From assembly GCF_013294115.1 (NCBI RefSeq), contig NZ_JABSNP010000001.1, positions 62,001 through 126,000 of the forward strand: DNA of 64,000 bases. The letters are read 5' to 3'. Positions 1 to 9,971 of the stretch are shown here, piece by piece. The notes under the pieces were generated by a model. The model was given only the letters and a program-made list of their open reading frames with translations. It made no database searches and was not told where the DNA came from. The position numbers were made by a program, and so were the translations under genes. The stretch is from Hymenobacter caeli. Its GTDB lineage: Bacteria > Bacteroidota > Bacteroidia > Cytophagales > Hymenobacteraceae. Each line of letters begins with the position of its first letter. Within the stretch, counting starts at the first letter, position 1.

Positions 1-178
1 ACTGGGTGTTGGTGGGCGTGTGCACGGCGATGACCGTGGCCCCGGGCAGGCCCATCCCGGTTTTATCCGAAATTACCCCGTTCATGGCGGCCGTGGTAGT
101 GCCCTGGCTCCAGCCCAGGCGGGCCGTGAAGAGCATCAGCGCCAGTAGCAGCAGTTGGCGTAAACGTAAAAGGTTCAT
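1..178 (-). CDS. TonB-dependent receptor, N-terminal fragment (runs off the window start)
   Basis: Read from the complement, an ATG at 176-178 opens a frame that continues past base 1 (59 codons visible). It begins with a signal peptide (MNLLRLRQLLLLALMLFTAR, ending near GWSQG) and continues with VISDKTGMGLPGATVIAV. That is the start of a carboxypeptidase-regulatory-like (CarboxypepD_reg) segment. In Bacteroidota this combination at the N-terminus is typical of SusC/Oar-type outer-membrane TonB-dependent receptors. The plug and barrel lie outside the window, so substrate and full length are unknown. Another secreted protein with the same N-terminal fold is the main alternative. A TACCTTTG -7 element lies 44 bp upstream. 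Confidence 0.72.
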   Translation of the reverse strand, partial: MNLLRLRQLLLLALMLFTARLGWSQGTTTAAMNGVISDKTGMGLPGATVIAVHTPTNTQ

Positions 179-222
179 AGAGAAAGATTTGGTGAAAAAT
201 TTGGGCTGGGCAAAGGGTTTGA

Positions 223-230
223 CAAAGGTA
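223..230 (-). promoter_or_regulatory. TAnnTTTG -7 element for the TonB receptor gene
   Basis: The complement reads TACCTTTG, matching the Bacteroidota -7 consensus, 44 bp before the receptor ATG. No clear -33 TTG is seen at the usual distance. Confidence 0.45.
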
Positions 231-323
231 AAGGCGAAGGTTGAGGAGGTGTATTAAGGGAAGATTATTAAATGAAAGCGCCCCGGCCACACTAAGAGGC
301 CAGGCAAAGGTAGGGGGTAGGTT

Positions 324-947
324 TTACAAACGGGGCCTTACCGCGCGGATAAAGCGGCTCAAATAATAGTCGGATTCGAGGCTGTTTTCGACCACGCCCA
401 GCGAGCTGGAGGCGTGGATGAAGTCCACGCCGTCGCCGTCCACCACCGTCACCAGGCCCACGTGGGTGATGGTGCGGCTGCCGGGCGAGGCCCCGAAGAA
501 GATTAAATCGCCGGGGCGCAGGTCGGGGGCCGCCACGGGGGTGCCCCACACGGCCTGCTCGTTGGACGAGCGCGGGATGCTGACGCCGGCCTCGCCAAAG
601 GCCAGCTGCAGCAGCCCCGAGCAGTCGAGCCCCAGCCGCGTGGTGCCCCCAAACAGGTAGGGCGTGCCCTGGTAGGCGCGGGCCGCGTCGATGACCGTGG
701 CCAGCGTGCCGGTGGCGCTGCCGGTGCGCAGGGGCCGCCGGGTAACGGCTTTGGTGGCGCTGCCGCCGGCAGGGCTGTACTTCTCCTTGGTTTTGTAGGC
801 GGGGCGGGCGGCGGGGCGGCTGCCGTGGCGCAGGCGCACCATGTCGCGGGCCGAGCGGTACTGGCCGTCGCGGTAGTTGAGCTTGCGGCTGCAAGCGCCC
901 AGTACGAGCCCGGCCCCGAGCCAAAACAACAGCAGTATCTTCGTCAT
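324..947 (-). CDS. NlpC/P60 (C40) cell-wall peptidase lipoprotein
   Basis: Predicted 207-residue lipoprotein that would cleave peptidoglycan stem peptides in the periplasm. The lipobox LVLGAC puts the lipidated Cys at residue 19. A basic linker of about 60 residues follows, then an NlpC/P60 domain from about residue 83 to the end. The catalytic Cys is C109 in LDCSGLL, the His is H162 in THVGLV, and H178 is a likely third polar residue. I chose the ATG at 945-947 because it gives a compact signal peptide and lies 19 bp from a TATATTTG element. ATG 957-959 is also possible. A much longer upstream frame would run through the promoter and is unlikely. The preceding receptor gene is on the same strand, but the spacing suggests separate transcription. 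Confidence 0.88.
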   Translation of the reverse strand: MTKILLLFWLGAGLVLGACSRKLNYRDGQYRSARDMVRLRHGSRPAARPAYKTKEKYSPAGGSATKAVTRRPLRTGSATGTLATVIDAARAYQGTPYLFGGTTRLGLDCSGLLQLAFGEAGVSIPRSSNEQAVWGTPVAAPDLRPGDLIFFGASPGSRTITHVGLVTVVDGDGVDFIHASSSLGVVENSLESDYYLSRFIRAVRPRL

Positions 948-965
948 CTCCCTCCGCATCGGCGG

Positions 966-973
966 CAAATATA
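966..973 (-). promoter_or_regulatory. TAnnTTTG -7 element for the NlpC/P60 gene
   Basis: The complement reads TATATTTG, 18 bp upstream of the chosen ATG at 945-947. It supports the short start over the longer reading frame. Confidence 0.5.
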
Positions 974-1083
974 CTTTTATTCGCCGTTCAAGGCAGAATA
1001 TTTGCCCCGCCGGTACAATTTGTACCCGCCGGTTGTTGCTAGCAAGCAACCTATTGCCCGCAAAATCTCATTCCCGTTTCGCC

Positions 1084-2496
<1,413 letters not shown>

Positions 2497-2515
2497 GCAA
2501 GGCTTCGTTCGGTGG

Positions 2516-2633
2516 AACCTCACCCCCTAGCCCCCTCTCCAAAAAAGAGGGGGGACTAACTCTAGTTTTTAGAACCTAAGACTAAAAACTAGTCCCCCCT
2601 CTTTTTTGGAGAGGGGGCTAGGGGGTGAGGTTT
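2516..2633. repeat. Long inverted repeat, CCTCACCCCC family, full copy
   Basis: Near-perfect palindrome with arms of about 50 bp. The left arm starts AACCTCACCCCCTAGCCCCC and the right arm ends GGGGGCTAGGGGGTGAGGTT, around a short centre. It sits between the convergent FAD oxidase and acyl-CoA-binding genes, where it could also stop transcription. A second full copy is at 61700-61840 and a half copy at 13055-13108. Confidence 0.9.
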
Positions 2634-2657
2634 CGTTGAACGGGCTTCCCCAGAGGC

Positions 2658-3098
2658 CTACTGCGCGTCTTTCAGCTTATCCTCCCCACCATACGGGGCT
2701 CCCTCTGTGAGGTCGCCGCGCAGGCCGCCGTGGTCGGTGGTGCTGGGGGCCCCGGTCTGGCCGTCGGTGGGGATGGTTTGGGCGGGGGCGGCCCCGGCGG
2801 GGCCCCCGGCGGCTTCGGCGGCGCGGGCCACGTACTGGCGCTTGGCCTCGTCCTGGGGCGTGCCCTTGTACTTGTTCCACGAGTCCCACTGGCCCTGCGA
2901 GAGGCCGGCGGGGCCGCTGGCGTCGGTGGCCTGGTCGGCGGCCACGGCGTCGCCCTTCATGTCCACGTCGCCGGCGGTGGCTTGCTTGTAGAGGCCGTAG
3001 AGGTCGGTCATCTGGGCGGGGGCGGTGTCGGCGGGCAGGTTGTTGACGCGCTCCACGGCGGCCTGAAATTGCTGGTCGAGGGTGGTGGGGGAATTCAT
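2658..3098 (-). CDS. Acyl-CoA-binding protein with low-complexity C-terminal tail
   Basis: 146 residues. The first ~95 match the ACBP four-helix fold, with DLYGLYKQATAGD and WDSWNKYKGTPQDEAKRQYV as helix 2 and helix 3/4 signatures. It should bind long-chain acyl-CoA in the cytoplasm. Between the two signatures lies a loop rich in Ala, Asp and Gly that looks longer than the usual ACBP segment. A tail of about 50 Gly/Ala/Pro/Thr-rich residues follows with no recognisable domain. I chose the ATG at 3096-3098 (MNSPTTLDQQF) because ACBP homology begins there and the upstream extension has no signature. It is divergent from asnB, about 125 bp away. Confidence 0.82.
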   Translation of the reverse strand: MNSPTTLDQQFQAAVERVNNLPADTAPAQMTDLYGLYKQATAGDVDMKGDAVAADQATDASGPAGLSQGQWDSWNKYKGTPQDEAKRQYVARAAEAAGGPAGAAPAQTIPTDGQTGAPSTTDHGGLRGDLTEGAPYGGEDKLKDAQ

Positions 3099-3205
3099 GG
3101 GGAAAAGAGTAGGGGATGGAAACTGCCGGGTGTACTGCCTTCGCCGGGCGCGGGTTGCGCCCACGCTTTTTGCGCGGCCGGCCGAACCCAAGCGGGCCCC
3201 GTGCG

Positions 3206-3213
3206 TACTTTTG
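3206..3213 (+). promoter_or_regulatory. TAnnTTTG -7 element for asnB
   Basis: TACTTTTG ends 10 bp before the asnB ATG at 3224, implying a very short leader. Confidence 0.5.
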
Positions 3214-3223
3214 CCCGCAGCCT

Positions 3224-5128
3224 ATGTGTGGAATTACCGGAGTTTTTGCCTTTTCTGAAGCCGGCCGCCAGTCCCTGCCGCGCCTGCAAGCATCCACCGA
3301 TGCCATCGTTCGCCGGGGCCCCGATTCGCAGGGGCACTTCCTGTACGACCAGTGCGGGCTGGGCTTCCGCCGCCTGGCCATCCTCGACCTCTCGGCCGAT
3401 GGCAACCAGCCGATGACCGACGCGGCCGGGCGCTACACCATCGTCTTCAACGGCGAAATATTCAACTACCGCGAGCTGCGCGAAAAGCTGATTAAGAAGG
3501 GCTGTCAGTTTCATTCCCAAACCGATACCGAAGTCATTCTTCAGCTTTACATCACCGAAGGCCGCAGTTTCCTTAAAAAGCTGAACGGCTTTTTCGGCTT
3601 CGCCATCTACGACAAAGAGGAGAATTCGCTCTTCATTGCCCGCGACCGGTACGGGGTGAAGCCCCTGCTGGTGTACCGCGACGAAGACCAGCTGTTTTTC
3701 GCTTCGGAGATGAAGTCGCTGCTGGCCCTGGGCGTGCCGCGCAAGCTCGATTACGTGGCCCTGAGCCAGTACTTGCAGCTCAACTACATTCCCGGCCCGG
3801 CCAGTATTTTCAAGGGCGTGAAGAAAATGCTGCCGGGTCATTACCTGTTCGTGAAAGACGAGAAGGTGGTGGGCAAGGCTTGGTACAAGATTCCCTACGA
3901 CCCCAAGAAAGTTGCCAAAAACAAGCTCAGCTACGCGCAGCAGCAGAAAAAGCTGGTCGAGCTGATGGACGACGCCGTGCAGCGCCGCCTGGTGGCCGAC
4001 GTGCCGCTGGGGGCCTTCCTGAGCGGCGGCATCGATTCGAGCGTCATCACGGCGCTGGCCGCCCGCCACACCCCGCACCTAAGCACGTTCAGCATCGGTT
4101 TCAAGGACGAGCCGTTTTTTGACGAGACCAAGTACGCCAACCTGGTGGCCGCCCGGCACAAGACCAACCACACGGTGTTCTCGCTCACCAACAACGACTT
4201 GTACGAGCACCTGCACGACATGCTGGACTACCTCGACGAGCCGTTTGCCGACTCCTCGGCCCTAGCCGTGTACATCCTCAGCCAGCGCACCCGCCAGCAG
4301 GTGACGGTGGCGCTGAGCGGCGACGGGGCCGACGAGCTGTTCGGGGGCTACAACAAGCACATGGGCGAGTTCAGGGTGCGGGCCGGCGGCGTGAAGGCCG
4401 AGGCCGTGACGGGCCTGAACTTCCTGTGGGACGCGCTGCCCAAGTCGCGCAGCGGCTTCTTCGGCAACAAGGTGCGCCAGCTCCAGCGCTTCTCGCGCGG
4501 GATGCTGTCGGGGGTGAAGGACCGGTACTGGAACTGGGCCACCTTCGCTTCCGAGCCGCAGGCCCGGGCCCTGCTCAGCCCCGCCAGCCGCCAGAAAATC
4601 GGCAAGAAAGCCGCCGAGAAGCGCCGCAAGGACATCCTGGAGCACCTGCACGCCGACGGCGACCTCAACGAGGTGCTGCTGACGGACATGAGCCTAGTGC
4701 TGCCCTACGACATGCTCGCGAAGGTGGATATGATGAGCATGGCCAACTCGCTGGAAGTACGCACCCCGTTCCTGGACTATAAAGTGGTGAACTTCGCCTT
4801 CTCGCTGCCCGTGAGCAGCAAGGTGGACGGGGCCATGAAGAAGAAAATCGTGCAGGACGCCTTCCGCGCCGAGCTGCCGCCCGAGCTGTACGACCGGCCC
4901 AAGCACGGCTTCGAGGTGCCGCTGCTGAAGTGGATGCGCCACGAGCTGCGCCCGCTCATCGAAACCGACCTGCTGGCCGACGACTTCATCGAAAGCCAGG
5001 GCATTTTCAACGTCGAAGAAACCCGCAAGCTGAAAGCCCAGCTCTTCTCGCGCAATCCCGGCGACGTGCACGCCCGTATCTGGGCCCTCATCGTGTTTCA
5101 GACCTGGTGGAAAAAATACCTGGCCTGA
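3224..5128 (+). CDS. asnB: Asparagine synthase (glutamine-hydrolysing)
   Basis: 634 residues in two domains. The N-terminal class II glutamine amidotransferase starts MCGITGVF, with the nucleophile Cys2 exposed after Met removal. The C-terminal ATP-pyrophosphatase synthetase has the PP-loop SGGIDSS at 267-273. It would transfer ammonia from glutamine to an ATP-activated carboxylate. The ATG at 3224 is fixed by the need for Cys2. It lies immediately upstream of ugd and UDP-xylose synthase at the start of the polysaccharide locus. AsnB paralogues in such loci can amidate sugar carboxylates rather than make asparagine; this is inference from context. Composition matches the GC-rich neighbours. 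Confidence 0.9.
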   Translation: MCGITGVFAFSEAGRQSLPRLQASTDAIVRRGPDSQGHFLYDQCGLGFRRLAILDLSADGNQPMTDAAGRYTIVFNGEIFNYRELREKLIKKGCQFHSQTDTEVILQLYITEGRSFLKKLNGFFGFAIYDKEENSLFIARDRYGVKPLLVYRDEDQLFFASEMKSLLALGVPRKLDYVALSQYLQLNYIPGPASIFKGVKKMLPGHYLFVKDEKVVGKAWYKIPYDPKKVAKNKLSYAQQQKKLVELMDDAVQRRLVADVPLGAFLSGGIDSSVITALAARHTPHLSTFSIGFKDEPFFDETKYANLVAARHKTNHTVFSLTNNDLYEHLHDMLDYLDEPFADSSALAVYILSQRTRQQVTVALSGDGADELFGGYNKHMGEFRVRAGGVKAEAVTGLNFLWDALPKSRSGFFGNKVRQLQRFSRGMLSGVKDRYWNWATFASEPQARALLSPASRQKIGKKAAEKRRKDILEHLHADGDLNEVLLTDMSLVLPYDMLAKVDMMSMANSLEVRTPFLDYKVVNFAFSLPVSSKVDGAMKKKIVQDAFRAELPPELYDRPKHGFEVPLLKWMRHELRPLIETDLLADDFIESQGIFNVEETRKLKAQLFSRNPGDVHARIWALIVFQTWWKKYLA

Positions 5129-5321
5129 GTGCGCTAATTACTTGATTATTGGCGGTTAAATCGTTTGCTTGCAGAGAAGTTAACCTACTTAATGCCTGAA
5201 AGACCAACTGTTCCGTAAGCGGGCCTGCTTTGCTGACACCGCCGTCAATACATAGCAATCAGTAATTAAATAATATAATAATAAAACCACTTCATAATTA
5301 CACAATCAACCGTTAACAAAG

Positions 5322-6662
5322 ATGAAAATTGCAGTAGTAGGGACCGGCTATGTCGGGTTGGTTACGGGCACTTGCTTTGCCGAAGTGGGCATCGACGTGA
5401 CCTGCATCGACATCGACCAGAAAAAAATCGATAACCTCCACAAAGGCATCCTGCCGATTTACGAGCCGGGGCTGGAGGAAATGGTGAGCCGCAACGTGGA
5501 GAAGGGGCGGCTGCACTTTTCGACCAACCTGGGCGAGGCCATCAAGGAGTGCGACGTGGCGTTCATCGCCGTGGGCACGCCGCCCGGCGAGGACGGCTCC
5601 GCCGACTTGAAGTACGTGCTGGCCGTGGCCCGGGGCATCGGCGAAAACATCGACCAGTACTGCGTCGTCGTCACGAAGAGCACGGTGCCGGTGGGCACGG
5701 CTTCCAAGGTGAGCGCCGAAATTGCCAAGGCGCTGGACAAGCGCGGGGCCGACGTGGCGTTTGACGTGGCCTCCAACCCCGAGTTTTTGAAGGAAGGGGC
5801 CGCGATTGACGACTTCCTCAAGCCCGACCGCATCGTGGTGGGCATCTCGTCGGCGCGGGCCGAGGAGGTGATGAGCCGCCTCTACAAGCCGTTCCTGCTC
5901 AACGGCCACCCCATCATTTTCATGGACATCCCGTCGGCGGAGATGACGAAATACGCGGCCAACTCGATGCTGGCCACGAAAATCTCGTTCATGAACGACA
6001 TCGCCAACCTGTGCGAAATCATGGGGGCCGACGTGAACATGGTGCGCCGCGGCATCGGCTCCGACGCCCGCATCGGCACCAAGTTCATCTACCCCGGCAT
6101 CGGCTACGGCGGCTCGTGCTTCCCGAAAGACGTGAAGGCCCTTATCAAAACGGCCCAGGAAAACGGCTACGACATGCAAGTGCTGCGGGCCGTGGAAAGC
6201 GTGAACGACGCCCAGAAATCGGTGCTGTACGACAAGCTCAGCCGCCACTTCGACGGCAAGCTGGAAGGCCTGAAAATTGCCGTGTGGGGCCTGTCCTTCA
6301 AGCCCAAAACCGACGACATGCGCGAGGCCCCCTCGCTGGTTATTATCGAAAAGCTGCTCGAGGCCGGCTGCACCGTGTCGGCCTACGACCCGGTGGCCAT
6401 GCCCGAAGCCAAGCACAGCCTGGGCGACCGCATCACCTACGCCAAGGACGAGTACGACACGCTGCTCGATGCCGACGCCCTGCTGGTGGTGACGGAGTGG
6501 CCCGACTTCCGCTCGCCCAACTTCGCGGTCGTCGGCCGCCTGCTCAAGCAGAAGGCCATTTTTGACGGCCGCAACATCTACGACGCCGCCGAGCTGAAGG
6601 AGCTGGGCTACACCTACCACTGCATCGGCGTGAAAACCGACCACAAGGAGGTAGTAGCCTAG
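5322..6662 (+). CDS. ugd: UDP-glucose 6-dehydrogenase
   Basis: 446 residues. It oxidises UDP-glucose to UDP-glucuronate with two NAD+. The N-terminal Rossmann motif is VGTGYVGLVTG. The catalytic cysteine is C266 in GYGGSCFPKDVKAL, and the C-terminal UDP-binding domain includes WGLSFKPKTDDMREAPS. Length is normal for the family. The product feeds the UDP-xylose synthase encoded next, 160 bp downstream and separated by a palindromic repeat. The leader upstream (5129-5321) is AT-rich without a clear TAnnTTTG element. Confidence 0.95.
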   Translation: MKIAVVGTGYVGLVTGTCFAEVGIDVTCIDIDQKKIDNLHKGILPIYEPGLEEMVSRNVEKGRLHFSTNLGEAIKECDVAFIAVGTPPGEDGSADLKYVLAVARGIGENIDQYCVVVTKSTVPVGTASKVSAEIAKALDKRGADVAFDVASNPEFLKEGAAIDDFLKPDRIVVGISSARAEEVMSRLYKPFLLNGHPIIFMDIPSAEMTKYAANSMLATKISFMNDIANLCEIMGADVNMVRRGIGSDARIGTKFIYPGIGYGGSCFPKDVKALIKTAQENGYDMQVLRAVESVNDAQKSVLYDKLSRHFDGKLEGLKIAVWGLSFKPKTDDMREAPSLVIIEKLLEAGCTVSAYDPVAMPEAKHSLGDRITYAKDEYDTLLDADALLVVTEWPDFRSPNFAVVGRLLKQKAIFDGRNIYDAAELKELGYTYHCIGVKTDHKEVVA

Positions 6663-6690
6663 AAGTAAAAAATATTAATTTGAATCAAGT

Positions 6691-6797
6691 AGAACGTCAT
6701 GCTCATCTGGCGTCCGCTTGCCGAAGCATCTCTCCCGCAGCAGTAATCAAATTAGTCAGCGGGAGAGATGCTTCGGCAAGCTCAGCATGACGTTCTT
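6691..6797. repeat. Inverted repeat, CGTCATGCTGAGC/GAAGCATCTC family
   Basis: The arms start AGAACGTCATGCT and end AGCATGACGTTCT, with CCGAAGCATCTCTCCCGC inside the left arm mirrored by GCGGGAGAGATGCTTCGG. It lies between ugd and the UDP-xylose synthase gene. Relatives are at 13132-13237 and 29763-29852. Confidence 0.88.
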
Positions 6798-6822
6798 TTA
6801 GTAAAACGTTTAGCTTTCACTT

Positions 6823-7773
6823 ATGAACGAAGAAAAAAAACGCGTCCTCATCACCGGCGGGGCCGGCTTCCTGGGCTCGCACCTGTGCGACCGGTTCCTG
6901 GCCGAGGGCTACCACGTCATTGCGATGGACAACCTGATTACCGGGTCGCTCCAAAATATTGAGCACTTGTTTGGCAAAGAGGACTTCGAGTTCCACAACG
7001 CCGACGTGAGCAAGTTCGTGTTCGTGCCCGGCAAACTCGATTACATCCTGCACTTTGCCTCGCCCGCCTCGCCGATTGACTACCTGAAAATCCCGATTCA
7101 GACCCTGAAAGTGGGCTCGCTCGGCACCCACAACCTGCTGGGCCTGGCCCGGGTGAAGGGGGCCCGGATGCTGATTGCCAGCACGTCGGAAGTGTACGGC
7201 GACCCGGAGGTGCACCCGCAGGTGGAGGAGTATTTCGGCAACGTGAACCCCGTGGGGCCCCGCGGCTGCTACGACGAAGCCAAGCGCTTCCAGGAGGCCA
7301 TCACGATGGCCTACCACAACCACCACGGCCTGGAAACCCGCATCATCCGCATCTTCAACACCTACGGGCCCCGCATGCGCCTCGACGACGGCCGCGTGCT
7401 GCCGGCGTTCCTCTCGCAGGCCCTGCGCGGCGAGAACCTGACCGTGTTCGGCGACGGCTCGCAGACCCGCTCGTTCTGCTACGTGGACGACCTGGTGGAG
7501 GGCATTTACCGCCTGCTGCTGAGCGACTACCACCTGCCGGTGAACATCGGCAACCCGTCGGAAATTACCATCAAGCAGTTTGGCGAAGAGATTGCCCGCC
7601 TCACCGGCGTCGAGTTCACGCCTACTTACCAAGCGCTGCCCGAAAACGACCCGATGAAGCGCAAGCCCGACATCACCAAGGCCAAGGAAATCCTGGGCTG
7701 GGAGCCCAAGGTGGACCGCGCCGAGGGCCTGCGCCGCACGCTGGAGTATTTCAAGGAGCACGTGAAGGTGTAA
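6823..7773 (+). CDS. UDP-glucuronate decarboxylase (UDP-xylose synthase)
   Basis: 316-residue extended short-chain dehydrogenase/reductase. The NAD-binding motif is [10 protein letters not shown] near the N-terminus. The catalytic Tyr/Lys pair is Y150 and K154 in [12 protein letters not shown], preceded by [14 protein letters not shown], the characteristic UXS stretch. It converts UDP-glucuronate to UDP-xylose. Placement straight after ugd matches this two-step path. The start at 6823 ([13 protein letters not shown]) puts the Rossmann fold at the usual distance. A TAGCTTTC sequence at 6811-6818 is one base off the -7 consensus and could give it its own promoter. Confidence 0.93.
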   Translation: MNEEKKRVLITGGAGFLGSHLCDRFLAEGYHVIAMDNLITGSLQNIEHLFGKEDFEFHNADVSKFVFVPGKLDYILHFASPASPIDYLKIPIQTLKVGSLGTHNLLGLARVKGARMLIASTSEVYGDPEVHPQVEEYFGNVNPVGPRGCYDEAKRFQEAITMAYHNHHGLETRIIRIFNTYGPRMRLDDGRVLPAFLSQALRGENLTVFGDGSQTRSFCYVDDLVEGIYRLLLSDYHLPVNIGNPSEITIKQFGEEIARLTGVEFTPTYQALPENDPMKRKPDITKAKEILGWEPKVDRAEGLRRTLEYFKEHVKV

Positions 7774-7810
7774 TTGGGCCCCGGAAACCGCTCTAGTTGG
7801 CGTTTAAAAC

Positions 7811-7919
7811 GGGGTGGTCCGGCGACTTTTTCCGTCGTCGGGCCACGCTTGCTAAAAAACGGTGGCTCCGGGCTAATAGCAGAGTGGCCCGACGACCGAA
7901 AAAGTCGCCGGACCACCCC
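7811..7919. repeat. Inverted repeat with 36-bp arms (GGGGTGGTCCGGCGAC family)
   Basis: Arms 7811-7846 and 7884-7919 are reverse complements with a single mismatch, around a 37-bp centre. It follows the UDP-xylose synthase gene and would form a very stable hairpin. No second copy with the same arms is seen in the window. An end-like AAACCGCTCTAG lies just before it at 7785-7796. Confidence 0.88.
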
Positions 7920-7987
7920 GAATGGAACCATCGCCTTAATTTTGAAGCGGGAGCGGCACCGGGCCGTTCCCGCTTTTTTGTTGCTCC

Positions 7988-8425
7988 ATGCCCGCCCCCG
8001 CCGCCCCCTACCTGATTGACCTGGCCAAGCTCGGGGCCCCCGACATCGGGTACATCTCGGTGGCGGAGGGCTGGCCCGGGGCCGTGCCGTTCGCGGTGAA
8101 GCGGGTGTTCTGGACGTACTACACGCCGGAGAGCATCGTGCGGGGCCGCCACGCCCACCACCGCACCGAGCAGGTGCTGGTGGCCGTGGCCGGCCGCATC
8201 ACCGTCACCACCGAGCAGGCCGACGGGCTCATCCAGACCGTGCGGCTCGAAGACCCGCGCACGGGCCTCTACGTGCCGCCCCACACCTGGCACACCATGC
8301 AGTACTCGCACTCGGCGGTGCAGCTGGTGCTGGCCTCGCAGCCCTACGACGCGGCCGATTACATCCGCGACTACGACGAGTTCCGGGCGGTGTGGCGGGC
8401 CCGGGCAGGTGGGGGCGGGGGATAG
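7988..8425 (+). CDS. fdtA: FdtA/WxcM-like sugar 3,4-ketoisomerase
   Basis: 145-residue single-domain cupin. RGRHAHHRTEQVLVAVAG is the FdtA/QdtA active-site strand with paired histidines. PPHTWHTMQYS further on is also typical of the family. FdtA converts dTDP-4-keto-6-deoxyglucose to its 3-keto isomer; QdtA gives the gluco epimer, and the two cannot be separated here. The aminotransferase gene that would act next is 87 bp downstream. The last six residues are a Gly run reading into a G-rich stretch. RmlA/RmlB, needed to make the substrate, are not encoded in the window. Confidence 0.85.
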   Translation: MPAPAAPYLIDLAKLGAPDIGYISVAEGWPGAVPFAVKRVFWTYYTPESIVRGRHAHHRTEQVLVAVAGRITVTTEQADGLIQTVRLEDPRTGLYVPPHTWHTMQYSHSAVQLVLASQPYDAADYIRDYDEFRAVWRARAGGGGG

Positions 8426-8447
8426 GGGAGGGCCGTGGGGGCGGGGT

Positions 8448-8455
8448 TACTTTTG
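8448..8455 (+). promoter_or_regulatory. TAnnTTTG -7 element for the FdtB-like gene
   Basis: TACTTTTG lies between the ketoisomerase stop and the aminotransferase ATG at 8513. It suggests the aminotransferase has its own promoter and argues against the longer upstream start. Confidence 0.45.
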
Positions 8456-8512
8456 CCGGTGCGATCCGGCCGTACCCGCGCCGCCGCTTTCCCCGATTGT
8501 TACCGCCGCGCC

Positions 8513-9637
8513 ATGCCGGGCCCCCTGCCGATACCGTTTCTTTCCTTTGCCCCGCAGCACGACCCGCTGCGTTCGGACGTGCTGGCGGCCCTGGCCCGGG
8601 TGTACGACTCGCACTGGTACGTGCTGGGCGAGGAGGTGGCGGCGTTTGAGCGGGAGTACGCGGCCTTCAACCAGGTGCCCCACGCGGTGGGCGTGGCCAA
8701 CGGCCTCGACGCGCTGACGCTGGCGCTGCGGGCGCTGGGCGTGGGGCCCGGCCACGAGGTGCTGGTGCCCTCCAACACGTACATCGCTACCTGGCTGGCC
8801 GTGACGCACGTGGGGGCCCGGCCCGTGCCCGTGGAGCCCGACCCCGCCACGGGCAACCTGGACCCGGCGCGGCTGGCGGCGGCCCTCACGCCGCGCACCC
8901 GCGCCCTGCTGCCCGTGCACCTCTACGGCCAGGCGTGCCGGATGCCGGAGATTATGGCCCTGGCCCGGCGGCACGGCCTGCCCGTGGTGGAGGACAACGC
9001 CCAGGCCCAGGGCGCAGCGTTTGGTGGGCAGCTCACCGGCAGCTTCGGGGCCCTGAACGCCACCAGCTTCTACCCGGGCAAAAACCTGGGGGCCCTCGGC
9101 GACGCCGGGGCCCTGACCACGGCCGACGCCCAACTGGCCGAGCAGGTGCGCGTGCTGCGCAACTACGGCGCGGCGCAGAAATACCGCAACGACGTGGTGG
9201 GCTACAACTCCCGCCTCGACGAGCTGCAGGCGGCCGTGCTGCGCGTCAAGCTCGGGCACCTGCCGGCCTGGACGGCCCAGCGCCAGCAAATCGCGGCCTG
9301 GTACGGCCGGCACCTGGCCGGCATCGACGGCCTGCGCCTGCCCGCGGTGGCCCCGGGGGCCACCCACGTGTACCACCTCTACGTGGTGCACACGCCGCAC
9401 CGCGACGCCTTGCAGCGGCACCTGGCGGCGGGGGGCATCGGCACGCTCATTCACTACCCCGTGCCGCCGCACCGCCAGCGGGCCTACGCGGGCCTGGGCC
9501 TGGGGCCCGGGGCCCTGCCCATCGCCGAGGCCCTGGCCGCCACCTGCCTCAGCCTGCCCCTGTGGCCGGGCCTCACGGAGGAGCAGGTAGCGGCCGTGGC
9601 GGCGGCCATCCGGGGGTTTTTGATGCCAGGGGGTTAG
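8513..9637 (+). CDS. fdtB: DegT/DnrJ/EryC1 aminotransferase, FdtB-like
   Basis: 374-residue PLP enzyme of the sugar aminotransferase family. The PLP lysine is K190 in [15 protein letters not shown], and [11 protein letters not shown] supplies the cofactor-binding Asp. PGKNLGA is usual in the 3-aminating branch (FdtB, QdtB, DesV), which fits the adjacent ketoisomerase. Predicted product: dTDP-3-amino-3,6-dideoxyhexose (Fuc3N or Qui3N). The ATG at 8513 ([12 protein letters not shown]) is preferred because the family starts with this segment and the -7 element lies upstream. No N-acetyltransferase (FdtC) gene is nearby, so the amino group may stay free or be acylated by an enzyme encoded elsewhere. 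Confidence 0.87.
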   Translation: MPGPLPIPFLSFAPQHDPLRSDVLAALARVYDSHWYVLGEEVAAFEREYAAFNQVPHAVGVANGLDALTLALRALGVGPGHEVLVPSNTYIATWLAVTHVGARPVPVEPDPATGNLDPARLAAALTPRTRALLPVHLYGQACRMPEIMALARRHGLPVVEDNAQAQGAAFGGQLTGSFGALNATSFYPGKNLGALGDAGALTTADAQLAEQVRVLRNYGAAQKYRNDVVGYNSRLDELQAAVLRVKLGHLPAWTAQRQQIAAWYGRHLAGIDGLRLPAVAPGATHVYHLYVVHTPHRDALQRHLAAGGIGTLIHYPVPPHRQRAYAGLGLGPGALPIAEALAATCLSLPLWPGLTEEQVAAVAAAIRGFLMPGG

Positions 9638-9675
9638 CAGTAGTTTTTGTTGGGCCCGGGAGCCCTCGGCGCGCA

Positions 9676-9755
9676 GAGACGCATCTTTGCGTCTGTCGTT
9701 AGGTCGAAAGCGTTCAACGTAATTGTTCAACTTTGAGACGCAAGGATGCGTCGCT
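9676..9755. repeat. Inverted repeat, GAGACGCAAGGATGCGTC family
   Basis: GAGACGCATCTTTGCGTCT and GAGACGCAAGGATGCGTC face each other around about 40 bp. Larger copies are at 28490-28584 and 39676-39787. Confidence 0.75.
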
Positions 9756-9783
9756 ACCCCGCGCTGTGGGAGCTGGAAACTGA

Positions 9784-9939
9784 TTTAGAGCGGCTTCTGA
9801 GTCGATGTACAGGACTTGTAGAACGGAGTGGCACTCCGTTACCGTGCAAATGTGTACCGTGCAAACGTGGAACGGAGTGCCACTCCGTTCTACAACCGTT
9901 TGATAGTTAGCGGTACGCTGACTTGAAAACCGCTTTAAA
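9784..9939. repeat. Modular palindromic element, inner stem AACGGAGTGGCACTCCGTT
   Basis: The outer ends TTTAGAGCGGCTTCTGAGTC (left) and GACTTGAAAACCGCTTTAAA (right) are imperfect inverted repeats. Inside, 9817-9840 and 9871-9894 form a 24-bp perfect inverted repeat whose arms are themselves palindromic. The same inner stem recurs at 32469-32532, and similar outer ends recur at several other loci. With the preceding repeat it fills the 334 bp between the FdtB-like gene and the next glycosyltransferase. Confidence 0.82.
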
Positions 9940-9971
9940 TGGTTTTGTAAGCACTAACCACCAACCCCCTC

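Noticed and set aside
2516..2633. CRISPR-like appearance of repeated palindromes
   Set aside because: Copies are single, far apart and different in centre; no regular repeat-spacer array exists in the window.
2730..3416. A 228-codon plus-strand frame over the acyl-CoA-binding gene
   Set aside because: Gly/Val-rich shadow frame; the minus strand has clear ACBP motifs.
5313..6644. A 443-codon antisense frame over ugd
   Set aside because: Shadow frame of a well-conserved enzyme gene; low-complexity translation.
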